From: JBCDBL01 sp039183635
GTDB lineage: Bacteria > Pseudomonadota > Alphaproteobacteria > Caulobacterales > Parvularculaceae
Assembly: GCA_039183635.1 (NCBI GenBank)
Contig: JBCDBL010000112.1
Span: forward strand, 1 to 14,137
DNA length: 14,137 nt
Direction of reading: 5' to 3'
Part shown: positions 8,509 to 14,137 of the stretch, one piece after another
Position numbering within the stretch: position 1 is the first letter of the stretch
How the letters are laid out: each line of letters begins with the position of its first letter
Made by a program: the position numbers and the translations under genes
The notes under the pieces: model-generated
Databases searched by the model: none
What the model was told of the DNA's origin: nothing
The model's input: only the letters and a program-made list of their open reading frames with translations

Positions 8509-9552
8509 CTATGACATTTCATAGCCAGTAATCGCCATGCCTTTCGCACAAGCCGCATCGAGCGCCTTCAACTCATCTGGGGGCAAATCGCGCCAGGCTT
8601 GACGCCCGGGGCGGGGCAGGGCTTCAGCTTCATCCAGCCATTCTTCATACGTCAAGTCCGGATCGATAAAATCCATAAACCGGATCAGCGTCTCCCGGGG
8701 GGCGGCGATTAAATCTTCGTACCGCATTGTAAGTATATTGTCCGTCGGGATACGCCTTATGCTTTCAAAGCCCACCTCCACCATTTCCGACCAAAACCGC
8801 CCGATATCCGCCGGCGCCATCGGCTTATCGCGGAGCTGCTCCATGCCGAGCAGTGGGGTGAGCAAAGGCTCGACCGCCGATAAAACCGGGTTTGTGCCAA
8901 GTATGAAAGGAGGGCGAAGGATATCGATGCCGTACTTCTTCGTGTTCATCCAATTGTAGGCGAACAAACGCGTGGGCGGGTGCTTTGCGATGGACATGGC
9001 GACGTCGCGTCCATCCCGCGTCACATGTACATATTTTGCATTCGGAAAATGTTTTAGAAGCGCCGGCAGGGTGGATAGGGATCCGCCGGAGCGTTCAATC
9101 CACATCTTTTTGTCAAAGCGTTTCATCAACAAAGAGAATAAAAACCGATATTGATCGGACAGCGACGCTGCAGGCCGGGCCAGTATATCCTCCTTTAGCG
9201 CGAAATAGGCCTCTTCCGGCGTGTCCGTGAGGTGCGGCAGGGTCGTGTAGAGAAGCGGCGGCAGCGTATCGCGTGTGAACGGTCCGCCTTCCGGGTATCT
9301 ATAGAGAAACTCCTTCGGCGGGGGCGTATAGTTTAAAGCAACTTTCACGGCGGGGGAGGCTTTGGACAACAGCCGCCAGAGTTTCCGCCCGTCAAAACGG
9401 TTGGCCACGAACCCCGTATTCGCCATGGTCATGAAAAACTCTGACAAGGATAGAATATCAGGATGCAGACGGATGAGCTCCGACATCAGTGTCGATCCGC
9501 ACCGCCCTGTGCCGATGACGAACACCTCCGGGAATGCGCGCGGCGTCACCAC
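8509..9552 (-). CDS. Sulfotransferase (PAPS-dependent family)
   Basis: The 347-residue protein is predicted to move a sulfuryl group from 3'-phosphoadenosine-5'-phosphosulfate (PAPS) to an unknown acceptor. The 5'-phosphosulfate loop appears as VIGTGRCGSTLMSELI (residues 12–27). The 3'-phosphate-binding element is VTRDGRDVAMS (about 177–187), with R179 and S187 in the expected places. A C-terminal YEDLIAAPRETLIRFMDFI segment is also typical of bacterial sulfotransferases. No signal peptide or membrane segment is evident, so it is probably cytoplasmic. The start is a GTG at 9552, immediately followed by a second in-frame GTG. An in-frame TAG lies 18 codons upstream with no ATG, GTG or TTG between, so the start cannot be far upstream. 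A weak AAAGG precedes it. GC is moderate (sampled lines about 48–57%). No PAPS-synthesis genes or glycan genes are adjacent. Confidence 0.88.
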   Translation of the reverse strand: MVTPRAFPEVFVIGTGRCGSTLMSELIRLHPDILSLSEFFMTMANTGFVANRFDGRKLWRLLSKASPAVKVALNYTPPPKEFLYRYPEGGPFTRDTLPPLLYTTLPHLTDTPEEAYFALKEDILARPAASLSDQYRFLFSLLMKRFDKKMWIERSGGSLSTLPALLKHFPNAKYVHVTRDGRDVAMSIAKHPPTRLFAYNWMNTKKYGIDILRPPFILGTNPVLSAVEPLLTPLLGMEQLRDKPMAPADIGRFWSEMVEVGFESIRRIPTDNILTMRYEDLIAAPRETLIRFMDFIDPDLTYEEWLDEAEALPRPGRQAWRDLPPDELKALDAACAKGMAITGYEMS

Positions 9553-9575
9553 GGTGCGGCGCCTTTGAAACTGTT

Positions 9576-9604
9576 TTGGCGTTTTTGTAAAAGGTCCCTA
9601 TAAC
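9576..9604 (+). promoter_or_regulatory. Sigma-70-type promoter for the EamA transporter gene
   Basis: A -35-like TTGGCG (9576–9581) and a -10-like TATAAC (9599–9604) are separated by an ideal 17-base spacer. Matches to the consensus are 4/6 and 5/6. Transcription would begin near 9611 and leave a leader of about 60 bases before the ATG at 9671. It lies in the divergent gap upstream of the sulfotransferase start. I could not find an equally convincing promoter pointing the other way. Confidence 0.55.
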
Positions 9605-9670
9605 ACACGGTATGCTTCTTCCCTTTTCGCCGCGTTTGGCGGCTTCTCCCGCAGAGCGGTCACCGTTCGC

Positions 9671-10624
9671 ATGATCTTGTCTGCGCTGCAAGGCGTGCGC
9701 GTTCGCGCCAAGCGGGCGGCGCGCCGGACACGGGCGCGGTGGCGCGCGGCGGGGCCGAACACCAAAGGCGCCGCCTGGATCCTGTTGGCCGCCATCGCCA
9801 TAACCATCATGTCCGTTCTGGTGAAACTGATCGACGGACGGTTAAATCCGTTCCAGATCACTTTTCTCCGCACCGGCATGCTGGTTCTGGTTTTGCCGCT
9901 CTTGTTCCGTCGTTTCGACCTGTCCGGCTTGCGCGCGCCGCGGCCCTTTCTTCTCATCGTCCGCAGCATTATGGCGACGGTGTCGATTTCCCTCGCCTAT
10001 GTCGCGATCGCCCGTCTCCCCCTCGCCGACGCCCAGGCGATCACCTTCGCAAGCACGCTTTTTCTCGTGCCTCTGGCGGCGCTTTTGCTTGGGGAAAGCA
10101 TTGGCGTGCGACGATGGTCCGCGGCGATTGTGGGGTTTTTGGGCGTGCTGATCGTGTTGCGTCCCTCGGGCGATATGAATATCGGCGCCCTTGCGGCGCT
10201 TGCGAGCGCGTTTTTGTTCGCCGCCACCATCACCGCCGTGACATTGCTGTCGCGTGTCATGCCGACGACGGCGGTCTTTCTCTACGGCACGGTTTTGATG
10301 TGTCTGTTTTCCGCCATACCTGCGTTTGTCTACTGGACGCCGCCCACTCCGAGGGAGTGGGGCCTTCTGTTCGCGATCGCCTGCGTTGGCGCGGTGTCGC
10401 AATACAGCGCCGTGCGTGGGTTTTCCACGGGCGAGGCCTCGGCCATCGGGCCTGTGGATTACACGCGGCTCATCTTCGCCACGGCGGCCGGCGTCATATG
10501 GTTCGACGAACGGCCCGACATTTGGACCGGCTTAGGGGCCGCCGTCATTGTCGGCTCGACGCTTTACATCTCCTGGCGCGAGGCCCAGCGCGGCGCAAAA
10601 TCCAAGGTCAACGCCGACGCTTGA
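9671..10624 (+). CDS. EamA/DMT-superfamily membrane transporter
   Basis: This 317-residue protein of the drug/metabolite transporter superfamily (EamA type) probably sits in the inner membrane and exchanges or exports a small metabolite. It shows about ten hydrophobic segments in two repeated halves. The first runs from AAWILLAAIAITIMSVLVKLI (about 33–53) to VGFLGVLIVLRPSGD, and the second from the GALAALASAFLFAATITAV segment to the final GLGAAVIVGSTLYISW. The FLRTGMLVLVLPLLF and SLAYVAIARLPLADAQAI stretches are typical of the family. The N-terminus before the first segment is strongly basic (RVRAKRAARRTRARWRAA), consistent with a cytoplasmic end. The ATG at 9671 lacks a clear ribosome-binding site; a GTG at 9695 is a possible alternative. 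The transported substrate is unknown. The gene has its own promoter candidate and ends about 80 bases before the acyl-CoA operon. Confidence 0.88.
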   Translation: MILSALQGVRVRAKRAARRTRARWRAAGPNTKGAAWILLAAIAITIMSVLVKLIDGRLNPFQITFLRTGMLVLVLPLLFRRFDLSGLRAPRPFLLIVRSIMATVSISLAYVAIARLPLADAQAITFASTLFLVPLAALLLGESIGVRRWSAAIVGFLGVLIVLRPSGDMNIGALAALASAFLFAATITAVTLLSRVMPTTAVFLYGTVLMCLFSAIPAFVYWTPPTPREWGLLFAIACVGAVSQYSAVRGFSTGEASAIGPVDYTRLIFATAAGVIWFDERPDIWTGLGAAVIVGSTLYISWREAQRGAKSKVNADA

Positions 10625-10644
10625 GTTTTCCGGCAAGACGGCCC

Positions 10645-10672
10645 TTGACCGGCCCTCGCTGCGTGTTAAATT
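10645..10672 (+). promoter_or_regulatory. Putative promoter of the acyl-CoA catabolic operon
   Basis: TTGACC (10645–10650, 5/6 to the -35 consensus) is followed 16 bases later by TAAATT (10667–10672). The start of transcription would fall near 10679–10680, leaving a leader of about 25 bases before the lyase ATG at 10704. The -10 element is weak, so the call rests mainly on position and on overlap with the palindrome at 10670–10685. Confidence 0.4.
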
Positions 10673-10685
10673 TGTCCGGACAAAT
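10670..10685. promoter_or_regulatory. Perfect 16-base palindrome, probable operator
   Basis: ATTTGTCCGGACAAAT is identical to its own reverse complement over all 16 bases. It covers the predicted -10 edge and transcription start of the acyl-CoA operon, where a bound dimeric repressor would block RNA polymerase. The TTGTC–GACAA half-sites resemble those of GntR/FadR-type or TetR-type regulators (inference). No regulator gene lies in the window. Confidence 0.5.
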
Positions 10686-10703
10686 GGATTGAGGGAGACT
10701 TCC

Positions 10704-11552
10704 ATGACCGACAGCGCGCCTACGCTCGCCAACGCCCGGCGCAGCCTGTTGTTCGTGCCGGGCGCCCGGCCGGACCGCTATGAAAAGGCGGCCGCTTCCG
10801 GCGCGGACATGGTCTGCATCGACCTTGAGGACGCTGTCGCGCCCGACGGCAAGGACGCCGCGCGGGAGGCGGCTTTGGCGTATTTGCAGACCCCGCCGCA
10901 AGGGGGCGTTGAGGTTGGCTTGCGGATCAATTCCATACGCCATGCGGACGGCCTGGCCGATGTGCTGGGCCTTGTGCGCAGCGGCGCGACGCCGGCCTTC
11001 GTCATGGTCCCGAAGGCGGCGAACGCCGCGGAGCTGCGCGTCGTGCGCGAGGCGATCGGCCCCGCCGCACCGCCGTTGTTCCCGCTTGTGGAAAGCGCAG
11101 AGGCCATGGCGAACGCCGAGGGGATCGCCGGAGCGGAAGGCGTCGCGTATGTTCTGTTCGGCGGCGTCGACTATTCCGCAGACGTTGGATGCGACTTGAG
11201 CTGGGATGCGTTGCTGTACGCCCGGGCGCGCCTGGCGGCGGCCTGCGCCAAGGCGGGCGTTGTTCTTTTCGATGTTCCGTATTTGGACGTCGGCGACGAG
11301 GACGGCCTTATCGAGACGACCCGCAAGGCCAAAGCCCTCGGCGTCCAAGCCCGGGCGGCGATTCACCCCGCTCAAGTTTCCGGCATTCACCGGGCGCTTG
11401 CGCCGTCAGCAGAAGAGATAGAGACCGCAGGCCGCATTGTAGAGGCGTTTGAAGCGGCGGGCGGCGGCGTCGCGCTGCTCGACGGAAAGCTGATCGAATT
11501 GCCTGTCATTATGGCGGCGCGCCGCACTTTGGCGCTCGCCGAACGCGCATAA
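10704..11552 (+). CDS. CitE-like acyl-CoA lyase (HpcH/HpaI aldolase/citrate lyase family)
   Basis: The protein is predicted to cleave a 3-hydroxy-dicarboxylyl-CoA (citramalyl-, malyl- or methylmalyl-CoA type) into an acyl-CoA and a 2-oxo acid. Its 282 residues form a single TIM-barrel domain of normal CitE-like length. Visible motifs are RRSLLFVPGARPDRYEKA at the N-terminus, the SGADMVCIDLEDAV strand, E130 in PLVESAEAM and D156 in LFGGVDYS (the expected Mg-binding pair), and IHPAQVSGIH near the C-terminus. The start is the ATG at 10704 with GAGGGAGA 5 bases upstream. The open frame extends back to 10548, but that part overlaps the transporter gene and lacks family similarity. This is the first gene of the four-gene cluster and is 14 bases from the MaoC gene. 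Its neighbours (MaoC, acyl-CoA dehydrogenase) match the Mycobacterium tuberculosis Rv2498c–Rv2500c order as I recall it. Substrate is inferred. Confidence 0.9.
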   Translation: MTDSAPTLANARRSLLFVPGARPDRYEKAAASGADMVCIDLEDAVAPDGKDAAREAALAYLQTPPQGGVEVGLRINSIRHADGLADVLGLVRSGATPAFVMVPKAANAAELRVVREAIGPAAPPLFPLVESAEAMANAEGIAGAEGVAYVLFGGVDYSADVGCDLSWDALLYARARLAAACAKAGVVLFDVPYLDVGDEDGLIETTRKAKALGVQARAAIHPAQVSGIHRALAPSAEEIETAGRIVEAFEAAGGGVALLDGKLIELPVIMAARRTLALAERA

Positions 11553-11566
11553 CAAAGGACACACCC

Positions 11567-12088
11567 ATGGTTGGAACGGTGAAAGAGGTTGGCCCGCAAC
11601 GCTATCGCGAGACCTTCGGACGGTACTTTGAAGATTTTGAAGTGGGCGACGTGTACGAACATCGCCCGGGCAAGACCGTTACCGAATACGACAATCACAT
11701 GTTCACGTTGATGACGATGAACACCCATCCGATGCATTTCGACGTGGAGTTCGCAAAAGCGTCGGAATTCAAGCGCAACCTGGTGGTGAGCCCCTATACC
11801 CTGGCGTTGCTCATCGGCATGTCGGTGACGGATGTCAGTCAGAAGGCGATCGCCAATCTCGGCATGGACGAGGTGAAGTTCACCGCGCCCGTCTTCGCCG
11901 GCGACACGGTTTACGGAGAAAGCGAAGTGCTGGCCAAGCGCGAGTCGAAATCCCGCCCGGGCCAGGGCATCGTCACGGTGCGCACCATCGGCAAAAACCA
12001 GGATGGCGTTGTTGTGTGCACATTCTCCCGCAACATGCTGATCCCCGCCCGCGGCCAGGCCGTGGAAGACAAGGTGGAAACCTACTAA
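11567..12088 (+). CDS. MaoC-family (hot-dog fold) acyl-CoA hydratase/dehydratase
   Basis: This is a single hot-dog domain of 173 residues that should add or remove water across an enoyl-CoA double bond. The active-site stretch reads TMNTHPMHFD (about 50–59), where H57 is the expected catalytic His. Classical R-specific hydratases have GDxNPxHxD at this place, so here Asn52 stands for the catalytic Asp and His54 for the structural Asn. As I recall, the TMN variant belongs to a subfamily found beside CitE-like lyases, including proposed itaconyl-CoA or mesaconyl-CoA hydratases. The ATG at 11567 has AAAGGA 7 bases upstream. The protein is much shorter than the roughly 340-residue mesaconyl-CoA hydratase of the ethylmalonyl-CoA pathway, which argues against that pathway. 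The gap to the preceding lyase gene is 14 bases and to the dehydrogenase 17 bases, so all are probably one operon. Confidence 0.88.
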   Translation: MVGTVKEVGPQRYRETFGRYFEDFEVGDVYEHRPGKTVTEYDNHMFTLMTMNTHPMHFDVEFAKASEFKRNLVVSPYTLALLIGMSVTDVSQKAIANLGMDEVKFTAPVFAGDTVYGESEVLAKRESKSRPGQGIVTVRTIGKNQDGVVVCTFSRNMLIPARGQAVEDKVETY

Positions 12089-12105
12089 AGAAAGGACGGC
12101 CTTAA

Positions 12106-13296
12106 ATGTCTCACGATGCGATGTCCGACGCGGATGAGCAGGCGATGCTCGACACGATCGAGCGCTGGCTCGACAAAGACGTAAAGCCCCATGTGATGGA
12201 CATGGAGCATGGCGACGTTTATCCCCATGAGATGGTGGAGACGATGAAAGCGTTCGGCCTGTTCGGCGCGACGATTTCGCCGGACTATGGCGGCCTCGGG
12301 CTGTCGTCCACGACCTACACGCGGATCGTCACGAAAATCTCCGAAGTGTGGATGTCCCTGTCCGGTATTTTCAACTCGCACTTGATGATGGCGACCATTG
12401 TTGAAAAGTTTGGTACGGATAAACAACGCGACTATTGGCTGCCGAAATTCGTCACCGGCGAGATTCGCGGCGGCCTGGGCCTCACTGAGGCGGACGCCGG
12501 CACCGACCTGCAGGGGATTCGCACGCGGGCGGACAAAACCGACCGCGGAACCTATGTCATCAACGGCACGAAAACCTGGATCTCCAACGGCATCGAAGGC
12601 GGCGCCGTGGCGCTGATGGTGAAAACCGATCCGGACATCGACCCGCCGCGCAAGGGCATGTCGATGTTCATCGCCCCCAAAGTCAATCCCGATACGGGCG
12701 AGGCGTACGCCGGATTTCAGACCGGAAAGAAGCTCGAAAAGCTCGGCTACAAAGGCATCGATTCCGCTGAATTGATTTTCGAAGACTACGAACTTGACGC
12801 CGACTTGCACCTTGTGGGCGGCGAAGAGGGCAAGGGCTTTTACATGGCCGTCGGCGGTCTTGAGCTTGGCCGCATCAACATCGCCGCCCGCTCCGTCGGC
12901 ATTGCAAAACGGGCCCTCGCCGAAAGCGTCGCCTACGCGCAGGAGCGTAAAACCTTCGGCAAGCCCATCGCCGAACACCAGGCCATTCAATTAAAGCTTG
13001 GCGAAATGGCCGCCCGCACCCGCGCGGCTGAACTTTTGACCGAGGACGCCGCCCGCGCCTATGACGCCGGGGAGCGGTGCGATATGGAGGCGGGCATCGC
13101 GAAATATTACGCCTCCGAAGCGGCGGTGGAGAACGCCCTTGAAGCCATGCGCATTCATGGCGGATACGGATATTCCAAAGAATACCCGGTCGAGCGCCTG
13201 TACCGGGAGGCGCCGCTGATGTGCATTGGTGAGGGGACCAACGAAATGCAGCGCATCATTATCGCCAAACAGCTTGTGGCGCGGAATAAGATTTAG
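12106..13296 (+). CDS. Acyl-CoA dehydrogenase (FAD-dependent)
   Basis: This flavoprotein introduces an alpha,beta double bond into an acyl-CoA and passes electrons to electron-transfer flavoprotein. The 396 residues cover the full N-terminal helical, middle beta and C-terminal helical domains. The FAD/substrate motif GLGLTEADAGTD is near 125–136. The C-terminal signature has RIHGGYGYSKEYPVERLYREAPL followed by GEGTNEMQR, with E376 as the probable catalytic base in the position used by medium-chain enzymes. The length is far below that of methylsuccinyl-CoA dehydrogenase of the ethylmalonyl-CoA pathway (about 550 residues). By neighbourhood it resembles the FadE19-type gene next to CitE and MaoC in mycobacteria. 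The start at 12106 is preceded by AGAAAGGA and is followed by a second Met at residue 6. A short- or branched-chain substrate is likely, but this is inferred only from context. Confidence 0.93.
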   Translation: MSHDAMSDADEQAMLDTIERWLDKDVKPHVMDMEHGDVYPHEMVETMKAFGLFGATISPDYGGLGLSSTTYTRIVTKISEVWMSLSGIFNSHLMMATIVEKFGTDKQRDYWLPKFVTGEIRGGLGLTEADAGTDLQGIRTRADKTDRGTYVINGTKTWISNGIEGGAVALMVKTDPDIDPPRKGMSMFIAPKVNPDTGEAYAGFQTGKKLEKLGYKGIDSAELIFEDYELDADLHLVGGEEGKGFYMAVGGLELGRINIAARSVGIAKRALAESVAYAQERKTFGKPIAEHQAIQLKLGEMAARTRAAELLTEDAARAYDAGERCDMEAGIAKYYASEAAVENALEAMRIHGGYGYSKEYPVERLYREAPLMCIGEGTNEMQRIIIAKQLVARNKI

Positions 13297-13320
13297 CCCT
13301 GTCGCGCAAAGGAGTCCTAA

Positions 13321-14137
13321 ATGCGCCAGCCCTTAAAAGGCGTCAAAATCATCGCCGTCGAGCAATACGGCGCCGGTCCCTACGGCACGATGTTCCTCGC
13401 CGATTTGGGGGCCGAGGTGATCAAGATTGAAAACCCCAAAACCGGCGGCGACGTCTCCCGCGCCACGGGACCCCACTTTCTGGGGGAGAACGACAGCGAA
13501 TTTTTCCAAACCTTCAACCGCAACAAAAAAAGCGTCTGCCTTGACCTGAAGTCCGAGGACGGCCGCGCGGCGTTTGAAAAGCTTGTGGCGGGCGCCGACG
13601 CCGTCGCCAACAATTTGCGCGGGGACCAGCCGAAAAAACTCCGCATCGCCTATGAGGATTTAAAAGCGGTCAAGCCGTCGATCGTATGCGCGCATCTATC
13701 CGCCTACGGACGGGACAATGACCGGGCCGGCTGGCCGGGATACGACTACCTCATGCAGGCCGAAGCGGGGTTCTTGTCCCTCACTGGGGAGCCCGACGGG
13801 CCGCCGGCGCGGTTCGGGCTGTCCATGGTGGACTTCATGACCGGCATGACCATGGCGTTCGGCCTCGTTTCCGCCGTCCTCGGCGCTCGCCAGAGCGGGG
13901 AGGGGGGGGACGTTGATGTCTCCCTGTTCGACGTGGCGCTGCACCAGCTGTCCTATCCCGCGACCTGGTATTTGAACGAGGGGGATGTGACGCGCCGCCT
14001 GTCGCGGTCGGCGCACCCGTCCACCGTGCCGAGCCAGCTGTTCAAAACCGCTAACGGCTGGGTTTTGCTGATGTGCCAGACGCCGAAATTCTGGACGATC
14101 TTTTGCGAAAAGGTCGGCCGGGAAGACTGGCTGTCCC
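13321..14137 (+). CDS. CaiB/BaiF class III CoA-transferase (3' end outside the window)
   Basis: The frame opens at the ATG at 13321 and stays open to the right edge, giving 272 residues. Class III CoA-transferases move CoA between carboxylic acids through an aspartyl-CoA thioester. The sequence has the family N-terminus PLKGVKIIAVEQYGAGPYG, then the segments LGAEVIKIENP, FNRNKKSVCLDL and IVCAHLSAYG, and the stretch GYDYLMQAEAGFLSLTGE. The catalytic Asp is most likely D171 in SMVDFMTGMTMAFGL, equivalent to D169 of formyl-CoA transferase. A strong AAAGGAG sits 6 bases before the ATG. It is 24 bases downstream of the acyl-CoA dehydrogenase and completes the operon as the likely CoA-activation step. 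Family members are about 400 residues, so roughly a third is missing. Itaconate, mesaconate, glutarate or methylsuccinate are possible acceptors. Confidence 0.93.
   Translation, partial: MRQPLKGVKIIAVEQYGAGPYGTMFLADLGAEVIKIENPKTGGDVSRATGPHFLGENDSEFFQTFNRNKKSVCLDLKSEDGRAAFEKLVAGADAVANNLRGDQPKKLRIAYEDLKAVKPSIVCAHLSAYGRDNDRAGWPGYDYLMQAEAGFLSLTGEPDGPPARFGLSMVDFMTGMTMAFGLVSAVLGARQSGEGGDVDVSLFDVALHQLSYPATWYLNEGDVTRRLSRSAHPSTVPSQLFKTANGWVLLMCQTPKFWTIFCEKVGREDWLS

Noticed and set aside
10548..10703. Upstream extension of the CitE-like lyase to 10548
   Set aside because: It overlaps the transporter gene and the operator/promoter region and shows no family similarity; the ATG at 10704 has a good ribosome-binding site and starts near the conserved core.
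12085..12990. Minus-strand open frame of about 300 codons opposite the acyl-CoA dehydrogenase
   Set aside because: It mirrors codon structure of a clear dehydrogenase gene and has no recognisable domain.

Overview
The window looks like chromosomal DNA from a high-GC alphaproteobacterium. The main evidence is the gene order mutS–glnD–murJ–trpS, which is common in that class, together with alphaproteobacterial-type protein motifs. I cannot name the genus. Coding density is very high. There are ten genes, two of them cut by the window edges (mutS at the left, a CoA-transferase at the right). I see no RNA gene, insertion sequence, CRISPR array or gene-free stretch longer than about 120 bases.

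Region 1 (1–7899, + strand) is a tightly packed housekeeping block: mutS (mismatch repair), glnD (PII uridylyltransferase), murJ (lipid II flippase) and trpS (tryptophanyl-tRNA synthetase). mutS/glnD overlap by 8 bases and glnD/murJ by 4; trpS follows after 36 bases. Two of these otherwise ordinary genes have altered active sites. GlnD keeps its nucleotidyltransferase site, but its HD domain has lost several metal-binding residues. MurJ has Leu where the Escherichia coli protein has an essential Arg (R270).

Region 2 (7963–9552, - strand) holds a GNAT acetyltransferase and a PAPS-type sulfotransferase, transcribed against everything around them and clearly poorer in GC. They look like an acquired insertion. 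Region 3 (about 9571–10624, + strand) is an EamA/DMT-family transporter behind its own good sigma-70-like promoter, divergent from the sulfotransferase.

Region 4 (about 10645 to the right edge, + strand) is a catabolic operon: a CitE-like acyl-CoA lyase, a MaoC-type hydratase, an acyl-CoA dehydrogenase and a class III (CaiB/BaiF) CoA-transferase. It is preceded by a promoter-like sequence overlapping a perfect 16-base palindrome, probably the operator of an unlinked repressor. The four activities fit a route in which a branched C5 dicarboxylic acid (itaconate, mesaconate, methylsuccinate or similar) is activated with CoA, oxidised and/or hydrated, and cleaved to two smaller units. The substrate is inferred, not shown by the sequence.
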